Below, one piece after another: positions 21,986 through 29,766 of a stretch of 38,411 nt of DNA (its first letter is position 1; every line of letters starts with the position of its first letter). Under the pieces are notes generated by a model. It did not search any database. It was not told the origin of the DNA and worked only from the letters and a program-made list of their open reading frames with translations. Position numbers and translations under genes: made by a program. The stretch lies in IMG/VR virus record IMGVR_UViG_3300046524_000267, positions 1-38,411 of that record; one strand, written 5' to 3'. Origin of the DNA: a virus.

Positions 21986-22014
21986 GGCTCGCCGCTGTAA
22001 TCGTCCGGCGAGCC
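21986..22014 (+). terminator. Hairpin between gene F and late promoter 2
   Basis: GGCTCGCC (21986-21993) and GGCGAGCC (22007-22014) form perfect 8-bp arms around a 13-base loop. There is no T-run after it, so it is a weak or factor-dependent terminator candidate. It separates the packaging unit from the next late promoter. Confidence 0.4.
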
Positions 22015-22035
22015 GCGACCCGACGCATCCGCGCT

Positions 22036-22087
22036 CCTGAAATTCTTCAGGTTAGGGAATGCCTAGGCGAGCGCCATAGCCCGGCTC
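22036..22087 (+). promoter_or_regulatory. Late promoter 2, Mor-type site
   Basis: CCTGAAATTCTTCAGG (22036-22051) is identical to the element at 11550, with CCATAGC at 22074-22080 and the ATG of gene I exactly 52 bases from the palindrome start. The bases after the start (ATGGGCGGGGAAC) also match those at the endolysin (ATGGGTGGGGAAC). A shared activator site for the head unit is well supported; no ribosome binding site is visible upstream of the ATG. Confidence 0.8.
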
Positions 22088-23236
22088 ATGGGCGGGGAAC
22101 TTCAACAGGTTGGATTGGCCGAAGCGGCCGAGCGGATGGCCGCGGTTGCCGGCACGCATCCATGGCAGGCGCGCCAGCACCTCGAAATGGTTGCTGCCGC
22201 CCCCGCGCTGGACGAAGTGCTCGCGTCGGCCGCGGCACCGATCGACCTCGTCGACGGCGCGGCGCCCGAGCGGGTCAAGATTCTACCGATGGGCGAGATC
22301 AAGCTGCGCGACGGTCGCGGGCCGTATCAGCTTCGCGACCAGGCGCATGCCCAGCAAGTGATTGCCAACACGCGAACCTATCTTGGCTCCCTCGACTTTA
22401 GCTTCGATTACAACCACGCCGTGACCGTCGCCGGCAGCGACGCGAAGGCGTCGGGATGGTGCTCGCCGGCCGACCTGACCGCCGAGGCTGACGGCATCTA
22501 CGCGAACAAAGTGCAGTGGACGCCACGCGGACGCCAGGCGCTCGAAGATCGAGAGTATCGCTACATCAGCCCGCTGTTCGTCGCCGCCGGCGTCAAGGAC
22601 GGCGGCGATGTCATCCATCTCAAGAATGCGTCCCTCGTCATTATCGGGGCGATTGACCTGCCGGCGGTGGCCGCCGGCGTTTCCGGAGAAGAACACGCAA
22701 TGGATCTCGCCAAATTCCTGGCGCTGCTCGGCCTGCCGGCCGACGCGCCCGAGGAGACGGTCGCCGCGGCGATCGCCAACCTCAAGGGCTCGACCTCGAT
22801 CGCGGCGATCGCCGCGGCCGCCGGCCTGGCCGAAACCGCGACGGCCGAGGAGGTCGCCGCCGGCGTTGCCACGCTTAAGAGCGGCGCCACGATCGATCCC
22901 ACGAAGTTCGTGCCGATCGAGCAGCTGCAGCAGGTGGCCGGCCAGCTCAGCACCCTGAATGACGAGCGCGCCGAACGAGTGGTCGCGGCGGCGATCACGG
23001 CCGGCAAGGTTGCGCCGGCCGCCAAGAAATGGGCGCTCGATTATTTCAAGAAGGACGAGGCCGGCTTCAATGCCTATCTCGGCGTTGCCCCCGAGATCGT
23101 CGCTGCGGGCGCCGAGCTCGGCGATCGCAAGGTCGTGCTCGGCGACGACACCCTGACCGCCGATGAGGTCGCGGCCTGTGCCCTGACGGGCATCAGCCAC
23201 GAAGACTTCATCGCCAGCCGGAAGGAGCTCGTTTAA
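22088..23236 (+). CDS. I: Head maturation protease, Mu gpI-like
   Basis: The 382-residue product resembles the Mu I protease/scaffold: VKILPMGEIKLRDGRGPYQL opens the protease domain, FSFDYNHAVT and ASGWCSPADLTAEADGIYAN follow, with EYRYISPLFV typical of the family. His in DYNHAV and Ser or Asp nearby may be catalytic, but I cannot assign them with certainty. The C-terminal half is the scaffold, also made separately from an internal start. It is the first gene after late promoter 2. Confidence 0.9.
   Translation: MGGELQQVGLAEAAERMAAVAGTHPWQARQHLEMVAAAPALDEVLASAAAPIDLVDGAAPERVKILPMGEIKLRDGRGPYQLRDQAHAQQVIANTRTYLGSLDFSFDYNHAVTVAGSDAKASGWCSPADLTAEADGIYANKVQWTPRGRQALEDREYRYISPLFVAAGVKDGGDVIHLKNASLVIIGAIDLPAVAAGVSGEEHAMDLAKFLALLGLPADAPEETVAAAIANLKGSTSIAAIAAAAGLAETATAEEVAAGVATLKSGATIDPTKFVPIEQLQQVAGQLSTLNDERAERVVAAAITAGKVAPAAKKWALDYFKKDEAGFNAYLGVAPEIVAAGAELGDRKVVLGDDTLTADEVAACALTGISHEDFIASRKELV
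22700..23236 (+). CDS. Z: Scaffold protein Z from internal start within I
   Basis: Within gene I and in the same frame, GGAGAAG (22685-22691) lies eight bases before the ATG at 22700, which opens MDLAKFLALLGLPADAPEET. This reproduces the Mu arrangement in which scaffold Z is made from an internal start in I. The 178-residue product is helical and Ala-rich with a small C-terminal domain. It should shape the prohead and be removed by the protease. Confidence 0.72.
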   Translation: MDLAKFLALLGLPADAPEETVAAAIANLKGSTSIAAIAAAAGLAETATAEEVAAGVATLKSGATIDPTKFVPIEQLQQVAGQLSTLNDERAERVVAAAITAGKVAPAAKKWALDYFKKDEAGFNAYLGVAPEIVAAGAELGDRKVVLGDDTLTADEVAACALTGISHEDFIASRKELV

Positions 23237-23649
23237 TGGCTGCCCTCGTTGGCCCCCGCGCGGCGACCGTCGCGCGCGATAGCCGCGACTTCGTCCGCGA
23301 CGTCGCCGCAAACGTCAAAATCTTCCAGGGCGCGCTCGTCTGCCTGTCGGCAACGGGCTACGCCACGCCTGGCGCAACCGCGACGACTTTGATCGCCGAC
23401 GGTGTCGCCCAGGCTACGGTCGACAACAGCACCGGCGCCGCCGGCGCGCTCCAGGTGTCCGTCAAGAAGGGCACCTACCGTTTCAACAATTCCAGCGCGG
23501 GCGATCTGATCACTCGCACCGAGATCGGCAAGGATTGCTACGTCGTCGACGACCAGACGGTCGCGAAGACCGATGGCGGCACCACCCGATCCAAAGCTGG
23601 CCGGGTCGTCGACGTGGATAGCGTCGGCGTCTGGGTAAAGTTCGACTGA
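23236..23649 (+). CDS. Head decoration / capsid cement-like protein
   Basis: The 137-residue product is mostly beta, with VKIFQGALVCLSATGYATPG, then GTYRFNNSSAGDLITRTEIG and CYVVDDQTVAKTDGG. This pattern is shared by small capsid cement proteins found before the major capsid gene in many Mu-like phages (DUF2190-like). It should sit on the capsid shell. Its ATG overlaps the I/Z stop and the capsid gene follows after 16 bases. Confidence 0.75.
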   Translation: MAALVGPRAATVARDSRDFVRDVAANVKIFQGALVCLSATGYATPGATATTLIADGVAQATVDNSTGAAGALQVSVKKGTYRFNNSSAGDLITRTEIGKDCYVVDDQTVAKTDGGTTRSKAGRVVDVDSVGVWVKFD

Positions 23650-23665
23650 TCGGGGGACCACTGAA

Positions 23666-24559
23666 ATGATCATCAATTCCGGCAACCTGCGCACGCTCGG
23701 CGTCGCGTTCAATGCCGCCTTCAAAACCGGCCTCGGCATGGCGGAGTCGCGTCGCGGCATCGTCTCGACCGAGGTTCCCTCGACCACTGGCAAGGAAGAG
23801 TACGGCTGGCTCGGCAAATTCCCGTCCATGCGCGAATGGGTCGGCGATCGGGTCATCAACAACCTGAAGACCTATGACTACTCGATCAAGAACAAGGATT
23901 TCGAGGCGACGGTCGAGGTCGATCGCAACGACATCGAGGACGATAACATCGGCGTCTACACGCCCATGTTCCAGGAAATGGGCATCAGCGCCGTCCAGCA
24001 CCCGGACTCGCTCGTTTTCCAGATGCTCAAGGCCGGCTTCGCGACGCTTTGCTACGATGGCCAGTTCTTCTTCGACACCGACCACCCGGTGCTTGACGCC
24101 AACGGCGTCGAGCAGTCGGTCGCCAACACGGACGGCGGCGCCGGCACTCCCTGGTTCCTGATCGACGACAGCCGCGCGCTGAAGCCGGTCATCTTCCAGA
24201 ACCGCAAGAAGGCGCAGTTCGTTTCGCTCGATCGTCCCGACGACCCCAATGTCTTCAATCGCAAGAAGTTCATCCACGGCGTCGACGCTCGCTACAACGT
24301 TGGCTTCGGCTTCTGGCAGTTGGCCTGGGGCTCGAAGCAGACGCTGGATGCCGCGCATTATGGCGCGGCGCGTGCCGCGATGATGGGCATGACGGGTGAC
24401 TATGGCCGTCCGCTCGGCGTGCGTCCGCGCGTCCTGGTCGTGCCGCCTTCGCTCGAAAGTGCCGGCCTCAAACTGCTCAACAACGAGCTGGGCACGGGCG
24501 GCGAAACGAACGAGTGGAAGGGCACCGCCCGGCTCGAAGTCGTCGAGTGGCTGGCATAA
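23666..24559 (+). CDS. T: Major capsid protein, Mu gpT-like
   Basis: The 297-residue product begins MIINSGNLRTLGVAFNAAFK and contains PSTTGKEEYGWLGKFPSMRE, DYSIKNKDFEATVEVDRNDI and, near the end, RPRVLVVPPSLE, all hallmarks of the Mu-like major head subunit T. About 300 residues is the usual length. GGGGACCACTGAAATG provides a weak ribosome binding site. It lies in Mu order after the scaffold and cement genes. Confidence 0.95.
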   Translation: MIINSGNLRTLGVAFNAAFKTGLGMAESRRGIVSTEVPSTTGKEEYGWLGKFPSMREWVGDRVINNLKTYDYSIKNKDFEATVEVDRNDIEDDNIGVYTPMFQEMGISAVQHPDSLVFQMLKAGFATLCYDGQFFFDTDHPVLDANGVEQSVANTDGGAGTPWFLIDDSRALKPVIFQNRKKAQFVSLDRPDDPNVFNRKKFIHGVDARYNVGFGFWQLAWGSKQTLDAAHYGAARAAMMGMTGDYGRPLGVRPRVLVVPPSLESAGLKLLNNELGTGGETNEWKGTARLEVVEWLA

Positions 24560-25164
24560 TGCGCGGGCTCCTCCGCATCACCAAGGCCGCGCCGCCGCTT
24601 CGCCGGGGTGGCCTGGTCTTCGCCGCGATCGGCGTGCCACTGGCCGTGTCGGCGAAGCAGTTGACGGGCGAGCGCCTGGCGCAGCTGATTGCCGATCCGA
24701 CGGTCGCGATCGAAGCGGGCCAGGACGACGGCACGTTCGTGCCGGCGCCCGAGTTCATCGATGTGGGCGTCGACCAGCTCCAGATGCTGATCGATGCCGC
24801 GCCCGAAGTCGATCTTCCGGCAGAGATGGCCGCCGACCCCGTCGCCGACGCGCTCGACAGTATCTACGCCAAGTTGAACGACGCCGGGTTCACGACCATC
24901 GACCAGGCACTCCAGGCGCATGCCGACCTGACGGCGATGCGAAGCGAGAACATCGCAACGCTGCAAGCGGCGGGGTTTGAGTCGACCTACGAGTTGATCG
25001 GCGCGCTCAGCGAAACCAGCAAGGCTCGCGGAACCGAGGCCGATCGCGCCGATGTCGCGGAAAAGCGGGCTGCCGAGCTCGAAAAGGAAGTCGCCCAGCT
25101 GAAGGCGGCTGCCGCGAAGCCGGCGGCCAAGCCGGCGCCGGCCGACGACAAGCCCAAGAAGTAA
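24559..25164 (+). CDS. Mu gp35-position protein, 201 aa
   Basis: The product starts MRGLLRITKAAPPLRRGGLV, has a small folded N-terminal part with FAAIGVPLAVSAKQLTGERL, an acidic middle and a C-terminal coiled coil (about 155-190) ending in an Ala/Pro/Lys tail. Its position directly after T matches gp35 of Mu-like phages, several of which share a short basic opening like this. The function is unknown. The start overlaps the T stop and a hairpin follows the gene. Confidence 0.65.
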   Translation: MRGLLRITKAAPPLRRGGLVFAAIGVPLAVSAKQLTGERLAQLIADPTVAIEAGQDDGTFVPAPEFIDVGVDQLQMLIDAAPEVDLPAEMAADPVADALDSIYAKLNDAGFTTIDQALQAHADLTAMRSENIATLQAAGFESTYELIGALSETSKARGTEADRADVAEKRAAELEKEVAQLKAAAAKPAAKPAPADDKPKK

Positions 25165-25219
25165 CGTTTCCGGTCAGGTCCGCGGGGGCAGTCACGGCGC
25201 TCTCGATCGACCCTGATCA

Positions 25220-25254
25220 CTCCGGCGAGCTTGGGGGAAGCTCGCTCGCCGGAG
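25220..25254 (+). terminator. Strong hairpin between head and tail genes
   Basis: CTCCGGCGAGC (25220-25230) and GCTCGCCGGAG (25244-25254) are perfect 11-bp arms. A second, competing stem GAGCTT/AAGCTC (25227-25243) shares part of the first. No T-run follows. In the 119-base gap this could reduce readthrough or be an RNA processing site, lowering tail relative to capsid expression. Confidence 0.45.
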
Positions 25255-25283
25255 ACCATTTCTGAAGGACCAGCACGCTCACC

Positions 25284-25700
25284 ATGTACGCCACCGCCAA
25301 TGATATGCGCGATCGCTACGGCGAGGCGGTGCTGGTCCAGCTGACCGACAGCGACAGCTGGGACAATAGCTGCACCGCGAAGATCGAGGTGCAGCTCCGC
25401 GCCGCATCCGCCCTGGTCGACGGCTACGTCGCGAAATACTACCAGGCAGCGCCGGGTGTAGTCGTGCCGCCCCTGCTGATCGAGATCACCTGTCCGATCG
25501 CCTATTGCGACCTGGCCGCCAATCCCACCGAATACGCGCTCAAGCGTAAGTCGGACGCGATCGCGCAACTGCGCGACATCTCTCGCGGATTGCTGAAGCT
25601 GGACGAAGGTGTCCCCGATTCGATCCCGTCGCGCGAGGGGCAGATCATTGTGCCGGATGCCGAGCGCGTCTTCAGCCACGACAAGCTGAAGGGCTTCTGA
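25284..25700 (+). CDS. Mu gp36-like protein (DUF1320)
   Basis: The 138-residue product begins MYATANDMRDRYGEAVLVQL and includes RAASALVDGYVAKYYQAAPG, PPLLIEITCPIAYCDLA and a C-terminal GQIIVPDAERVFS, the DUF1320 pattern. In Mu-like phages this is a head-tail connector component placed after the head genes. It is cytoplasmic until assembled. The stop overlaps the start of the next gene by one base. Confidence 0.88.
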   Translation: MYATANDMRDRYGEAVLVQLTDSDSWDNSCTAKIEVQLRAASALVDGYVAKYYQAAPGVVVPPLLIEITCPIAYCDLAANPTEYALKRKSDAIAQLRDISRGLLKLDEGVPDSIPSREGQIIVPDAERVFSHDKLKGF

Positions 25701-26227
25701 TGGCTGGCGCCGAGTTCCGCGTCGATCTCCAGGGTCGCAGCGAGGTCGAACGCACGATGTTCGCACTGCTCGGGCGCATGCACGATCTCACGCCGCTGAT
25801 GGACACTGTCGGCGGCGTGATCGAGAGCGACGTCCACGACAATTTCCAGGGCGAGCACTCGCCCGAGGGCATTCCCTGGAAGCCGTCACAGCGCGTGCTC
25901 GAGCACGGCGGAAAGACGCTCCAGCTTAGCCGCCGCTTGGCACAATCGGTCACTCACCGGGCTGGGCGCAATTTCGTCGAGATCGGCACCAACGTCGTTT
26001 ATGCCGGTCGTCACCAGGACGGGTTCCACGGCGCCGAGCGCGTGGCCAGTCACCGGCGCACCATGCGCGAGGTGTTCGGCCACGAGCTCGCCGAGCCGAT
26101 CGAGGTGACGGTCGGCGCGTTCACCCGCACTGCCAACACCCCTGCACGCCCGTTCCTGGGCGTCTCGGCCGGCGCGCGCGAAGAGATCCTGGCGATCGCC
26201 GCCGACTATGCAGGGGTGGAGTCGTGA
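25700..26227 (+). CDS. G: Virion morphogenesis protein, Mu gpG-like
   Basis: The 175-residue product has LLGRMHDLTPLMDTVGGVIE, FQGEHSPEGIPWKPSQRVLE and, near the end, PARPFLGVS, which match the phage virion morphogenesis / tail completion family (Mu G, P2 S). It finishes the tail or the head-tail joint. It begins at the gp36-like stop and overlaps the following GTG by four bases. Confidence 0.9.
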   Translation: MAGAEFRVDLQGRSEVERTMFALLGRMHDLTPLMDTVGGVIESDVHDNFQGEHSPEGIPWKPSQRVLEHGGKTLQLSRRLAQSVTHRAGRNFVEIGTNVVYAGRHQDGFHGAERVASHRRTMREVFGHELAEPIEVTVGAFTRTANTPARPFLGVSAGAREEILAIAADYAGVES

Positions 26228-26463
26228 CCCTGGCCGCGTTCATCCTCGTCCTTTGGTTCGTTGTCAGCGGCGTATCGGCGCTCGCCTGGATATTCGAGTG
26301 GTGGCCGCAACCGGATTCGAGCCGCGTTGCATTGACGATCATGATGCCGCTCGTCGTGCTGGCCTGCGTTCTCTTGGCCATTTGGCTGGTGTTCATCGCG
26401 ATCCGCGAGGCCGGTATCGACTTGCGCTCTTGGGTCGGCGATCGCGTCGGAGACATCTCATGA
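26224..26463 (+). CDS. Two-helix membrane protein inside tail cluster
   Basis: The 79-residue product has two membrane segments, TLAAFILVLWFVVSGVSALA (about 2-21) and MMPLVVLACVLLAIWLVFIA (about 40-59), with a short charged tail. Membrane proteins are not part of the usual Mu tail set, so this is an insertion between G and gp37. A GTG at 26224 overlaps the G stop and the TGA overlaps the next ATG. The role is unknown; holin or exclusion are guesses. Confidence 0.65.
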   Translation: MTLAAFILVLWFVVSGVSALAWIFEWWPQPDSSRVALTIMMPLVVLACVLLAIWLVFIAIREAGIDLRSWVGDRVGDIS

Positions 26464-27137
26464 TCGCCGCGATCGAGCTCGCCATGCTGGAGCGCCTTCG
26501 CGTGGTCGCGGCCGCAGGCGTGCTGCCGTTCCCAAAGTGGAAGCTGCTGACCACCTATCCCGACAATTGGGAGGAATATCTCGCCTCCGACGTCGCGATC
26601 ACCTGTCCAGCCGCTTATGTCGTGTTCGCTGGGCTCGACCCCTCGGCCGAAGTCGAGCAGGACGGCGATTGGTCGGACGGGCGGGTCATCGTCTCCGGCA
26701 ATTTCGCGGTGATGGTGGTCGACGAGAACCTGCGGTCGGATGAGCAATACCGCCGGCATGGCGGACCCGACCTCGCCAAGGAACCCGGCTCGTACAATCT
26801 GCTGACCGCGGCGATCGTCAGCCTGGTTGGGCAGGATCTCGACATGCTGTCGACGCCGCTCAAGCTCAGCGCCGTCCGTCCGGTCGTGCCCACCGTCGAG
26901 GCGAAGAAGCGCAACCTCAATCGTTGGTCAGCGCTGCTCACCTGCACCTTCCCGCTCATGCTGGTTGGCAATCCGGAAGATCCTGTCGAGCTGCTCGACC
27001 TCCACGCCAACTGGGACATTCCCGACTTCGGCCGGCCGGTGCCGGTCGATGCCGCGCCTGGCACGCCAGGCGTCCAACTGCCGGACGATTTCCACGCCGA
27101 CGCGACCGACACGGTCGCCCTTAGGGAGCAACCATGA
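26460..27137 (+). CDS. Mu gp37-like protein (DUF1834)
   Basis: The 225-residue product starts MIAAIELAMLERLRVVAAAG and contains EQDGDWSDGRVIVSGNFAVM, then GPDLAKEPGSYNLLTAAIVS and LVGQDLDMLSTPLKLSAVRP, the DUF1834 pattern. The family is a tail terminator-type component in Mu-like phages. The ATG at 26460 overlaps the membrane protein stop (ATGA-type) and it overlaps the DUF2635 gene by four bases. Confidence 0.88.
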   Translation: MIAAIELAMLERLRVVAAAGVLPFPKWKLLTTYPDNWEEYLASDVAITCPAAYVVFAGLDPSAEVEQDGDWSDGRVIVSGNFAVMVVDENLRSDEQYRRHGGPDLAKEPGSYNLLTAAIVSLVGQDLDMLSTPLKLSAVRPVVPTVEAKKRNLNRWSALLTCTFPLMLVGNPEDPVELLDLHANWDIPDFGRPVPVDAAPGTPGVQLPDDFHADATDTVALREQP

Positions 27138-27352
27138 CCGATCGCCGATTCATCAAACCCGCCGAGGGCATGACAGTGCTCGACCCCGACCACGCCAACC
27201 GTCCGCTCGCGCCCGCTGGCCGCGGCGTCGAATGGTCGAGCCACTGGCAGCGTCGCCTCGACGAAGGCGAGATCGAGATGACCACGGAGGCTGAGATCGC
27301 CGCCGCCGAGAAGGCCGCGGGCAAGACGCCGCCTAAGGGAGACCCGAAGTGA
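27134..27352 (+). CDS. DUF2635 protein, Mu gp38-like
   Basis: The 72-residue product has FIKPAEGMTVLDPDHANRPL followed by APAGRGVEWSSHWQRRLDEG, the complete signature of DUF2635, a small protein always found just before the tail sheath in Mu-like phages. Its exact role is not established. It overlaps both neighbours by four bases. Confidence 0.9.
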   Translation: MTDRRFIKPAEGMTVLDPDHANRPLAPAGRGVEWSSHWQRRLDEGEIEMTTEAEIAAAEKAAGKTPPKGDPK

Positions 27353-28779
27353 CCATTGCCTTTGACACGCTGATCAGCACGCCCGTTCCCGGCAGCCAGG
27401 TCGAATTCTCGAATGTACGCGCGATCAGCGGGCTGCCGGCCGCACAGCAGAAAATCCTGCTGATCGGCATGCGCTCCAACGCCGGCCTGACGTCGGCACT
27501 GACGCCTCTCCGCATCGTCTCGAAAGACCAGGCTGCGCAGGCATTCGGGCGCGGCTCGATGCTGCACGCGATGGTGATTGCGGCGCTCGACGGCAATTCG
27601 ACGACCGAACTCTGGGCAGTCGCGCTCGACGAGAACGCCGCCGGCGTCGCAGCGACCTGGACGGTCGCGCTGACCGGGCCGGCCACTGCGGCGGGCACGC
27701 TTTCCTACATGATCGCGGGCCAGCGGGTGCAGGTAGGTGTTGCAATTGGTGATGCCGCCACGGCCATGGCTATTAATCTGGCCGCCGCCGTGAACGCGGC
27801 GCTCGATCTGCCCGTCTCCGCGACGTCCGCTGGTGCGACCGTCACGCTAACCGCGCGCCACAAAGGAACTTACGGCAACGAGATCGACGTCCGGCAGAAT
27901 CACTTCCAGGGCGAACGGCTGCCCGCCGGCGTCACCAGCACGATCGCCGCCGCGGTCGCCGGCGCGACCAACCCGGACGTGACGACGGTGTTCGCTGCGA
28001 TCGGCGATAGCTGGTTTCAGAACATCGCTACCGGCATCAACGACCCGACGAACCTGACCGCCTGCGATACCGAGATGGTTTCGCGTTGGGGACCAGCTCG
28101 CCAGCGCGAAGGGCGGGTCTACGCGGCGTTCACCGGCACGCTCTCCGCGACGTTGACGTTCGGCGCGACCCGCAATGGCATCTTCACAACTGTCGTCGGC
28201 TGCCGGAAGGTGCCGTCACCAACGTGGAAGGTGGCGGCGCACGTCTGCGCCGTCGCGGCGTTGTCCCTTGCTGCCGACCCAGCCCGGCCGCTCACCAATC
28301 TCGCGCTCCCCGGCCTGGTTGGGCCGCTCACTACGGACGCTTACACGGCGACCGAGCGCGCGCAGCTGCTCAACACCGGCATATCGACCCTGAAGCTGGA
28401 GTCGTCGGGCCAGATGGTGATCGAGCGCCTGATCAGCTGCTATCAGCTCGACGCCTACGGACTGCCCGACGGCAGTTATCGCGATATCCAGACTACCGCC
28501 ACGCTGGGCTACATCCGCTTCGCCTGGCGCCAGCGCATGTCGCAGAAGTTCCCGCGCGCCAAACTGACCGCGGACACGATCGCGTCGGTCAAGGCTGAGA
28601 CCATCGCCCTGGCGCGCGACATGGCGGACGCCGAGCTGCTGGAGGATGTCGAGGGGTTCATCGCCGGCCTCGTCATCGAGCGCGACGGGACGGTCCCGAC
28701 CCAGCTCAACCTGCTGATGACGCCGAACATCGTGAACCCGCTGCTGCAGTTCGCGGCGCGCATCGAATTCATCCTCTGA
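27349..28779 (+). CDS. L: Tail sheath protein, Mu gpL-like
   Basis: The 476-residue product starts from GTG (MTIAFDTLISTPVPGSQVEF) and has AAQQKILLIGMRSNAGLTSA, later ELWAVALDE and a conserved C-terminal domain with GDANVTTL-like RAKLTADTIASVKAETIALA and TQLNLLMTPNIVNPLLQFAA. These are features of the Mu/P2-type sheath that contracts to drive the tube into the cell. Length fits the family. Confidence 0.94.
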   Translation: MTIAFDTLISTPVPGSQVEFSNVRAISGLPAAQQKILLIGMRSNAGLTSALTPLRIVSKDQAAQAFGRGSMLHAMVIAALDGNSTTELWAVALDENAAGVAATWTVALTGPATAAGTLSYMIAGQRVQVGVAIGDAATAMAINLAAAVNAALDLPVSATSAGATVTLTARHKGTYGNEIDVRQNHFQGERLPAGVTSTIAAAVAGATNPDVTTVFAAIGDSWFQNIATGINDPTNLTACDTEMVSRWGPARQREGRVYAAFTGTLSATLTFGATRNGIFTTVVGCRKVPSPTWKVAAHVCAVAALSLAADPARPLTNLALPGLVGPLTTDAYTATERAQLLNTGISTLKLESSGQMVIERLISCYQLDAYGLPDGSYRDIQTTATLGYIRFAWRQRMSQKFPRAKLTADTIASVKAETIALARDMADAELLEDVEGFIAGLVIERDGTVPTQLNLLMTPNIVNPLLQFAARIEFIL

Positions 28780-28814
28780 GCGCCTGCTCAGCGGTCACTT
28801 AGAAGGGAGTAAGT

Positions 28815-29183
28815 ATGGCCAATCCCAATAGGGTCGTCGGCCGGGCGAAGGTGAAGATCGACGGCAGTTTGATCCCGACCGCCGGCAACATCACGCTGAC
28901 CTCGGGCGGTCCGAAGCGCGAAGGCGTTCCCGGCGACTATGTCGTCGGCGGCTTCAAGGAGTCGACCGTCGAGGCCAAGCTGGAATTCGACGTTCTGGCG
29001 ACGTCGAGCTTCGATGCCGTCGCGTTCGGCAAGCTGGACGATTCGACCGTCGATATCCTCTACGACACCGGCCAGCATTTCGTCATGCGCCACGCCTGGG
29101 CCGAGAGCGCGCCCGATATGGGCACGAGCGACGGCAAGGCGAAGTGCGTGCTGTACAGCCAGCCGGCGGAGAAGATCGCGTGA
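28815..29183 (+). CDS. M: Tail tube protein, Mu gpM-like
   Basis: The 122-residue product has RVVGRAKVKIDGSLIPTAGN, a beta stretch ending LTSGGPKREGVPGDYVVGGF and KESTVEAKLEF, the pattern of Mu M-type tail tube proteins. It forms the inner tube around which the sheath contracts. A good AGGGAG precedes the ATG, and 35 bases separate it from the sheath gene, the usual place for strong independent translation. Confidence 0.9.
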   Translation: MANPNRVVGRAKVKIDGSLIPTAGNITLTSGGPKREGVPGDYVVGGFKESTVEAKLEFDVLATSSFDAVAFGKLDDSTVDILYDTGQHFVMRHAWAESAPDMGTSDGKAKCVLYSQPAEKIA

Positions 29184-29662
29184 TGCAGCGCCTCAACCTC
29201 AAGCTCGCCTATCCCGTTTCGATCGAGCAAGGCATCGGCGAAGGGAAGCAGACCGTCACGATCGACGAGGTGGCGATCGCTCCTCGCGTGAAAGGGCGGC
29301 ATATGCTCGCGGCCGAGCACGCCGAGGGGCCGATCCAGGCGCGCCTGCTAGTGCTCATGTCACTGGCCGGCTTGCCACGCGAATATGCCGACGAGTTCGA
29401 CGAGCAGGATCTCGCGGCAATGGACGCGCTGACCGGGGGCGAGATGGCGGACATGCGCCGTGTCGCCCTGGCGCTGGGCCTCGTCGAGCATGCAAACCTC
29501 GATCAGGTGTTGGCCGCGATCGCCTCGCTGAAGGCGTCGCCCGCGGTTTCGGCGGAGGCTGCGGCGCCGGCGCCGACTGCGATGGTGGCCGCCCCTTTGG
29601 ATGGTGGCGATCCCTCCCTGGGGGATGGCCAGACGAATGGCGGCAATGCGTTAGCGAACTGA
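29183..29662 (+). CDS. Tail assembly chaperone, Mu gp41-like
   Basis: The 159-residue product starts MQRLNLKLAYPVSIEQGIGE and continues with VTIDEVAIAPRVKGRHMLAA, DEQDLAAMDALTGGEMADMR, typical of Mu gp41/phage tail assembly chaperones that coat the tape measure before tube assembly. The C terminus is Ala/Pro-rich and ends shortly after a GGGGG run. A second frame continues beyond it (29620-29766), as in other phages with a chaperone frameshift. The ATG overlaps the tube gene stop. Confidence 0.85.
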   Translation: MQRLNLKLAYPVSIEQGIGEGKQTVTIDEVAIAPRVKGRHMLAAEHAEGPIQARLLVLMSLAGLPREYADEFDEQDLAAMDALTGGEMADMRRVALALGLVEHANLDQVLAAIASLKASPAVSAEAAAPAPTAMVAAPLDGGDPSLGDGQTNGGNALAN

Positions 29663-29766
29663 CGCTCGCGTTTCGGTTCGGGCCGCGTGACTGGCTCGAC
29701 TTTGACGTCGCCGATTTGCGTTTCTGGGTAAGGCAGCTGGTCGAGCGGGAGGGCCAGCAAGAATGA
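29620..29766 (+). CDS. Frameshift extension of the tail chaperone (gp41' type)
   Basis: Beyond the GGGGG at 29620-29624 the -1 frame reads GWPDEWRQCVSELTLAFRFG then PRDWLDFDVADLRFWVRQLV, ending at 29766, one base into the tape measure start. It has no ATG, GTG or TTG that would give a normal start with a ribosome binding site. The segment fits the second part of a chaperone made by frameshifting. A slip on CTG GGG GAT is plausible but is not a classical heptamer. Confidence 0.62.
   Translation, partial: GGWPDEWRQCVSELTLAFRFGPRDWLDFDVADLRFWVRQLVEREGQQE

Noticed and set aside
22283-23311. 342-residue minus-strand reading frame
   Set aside because: Shadow of gene I; Arg/Gly-rich with no domain.
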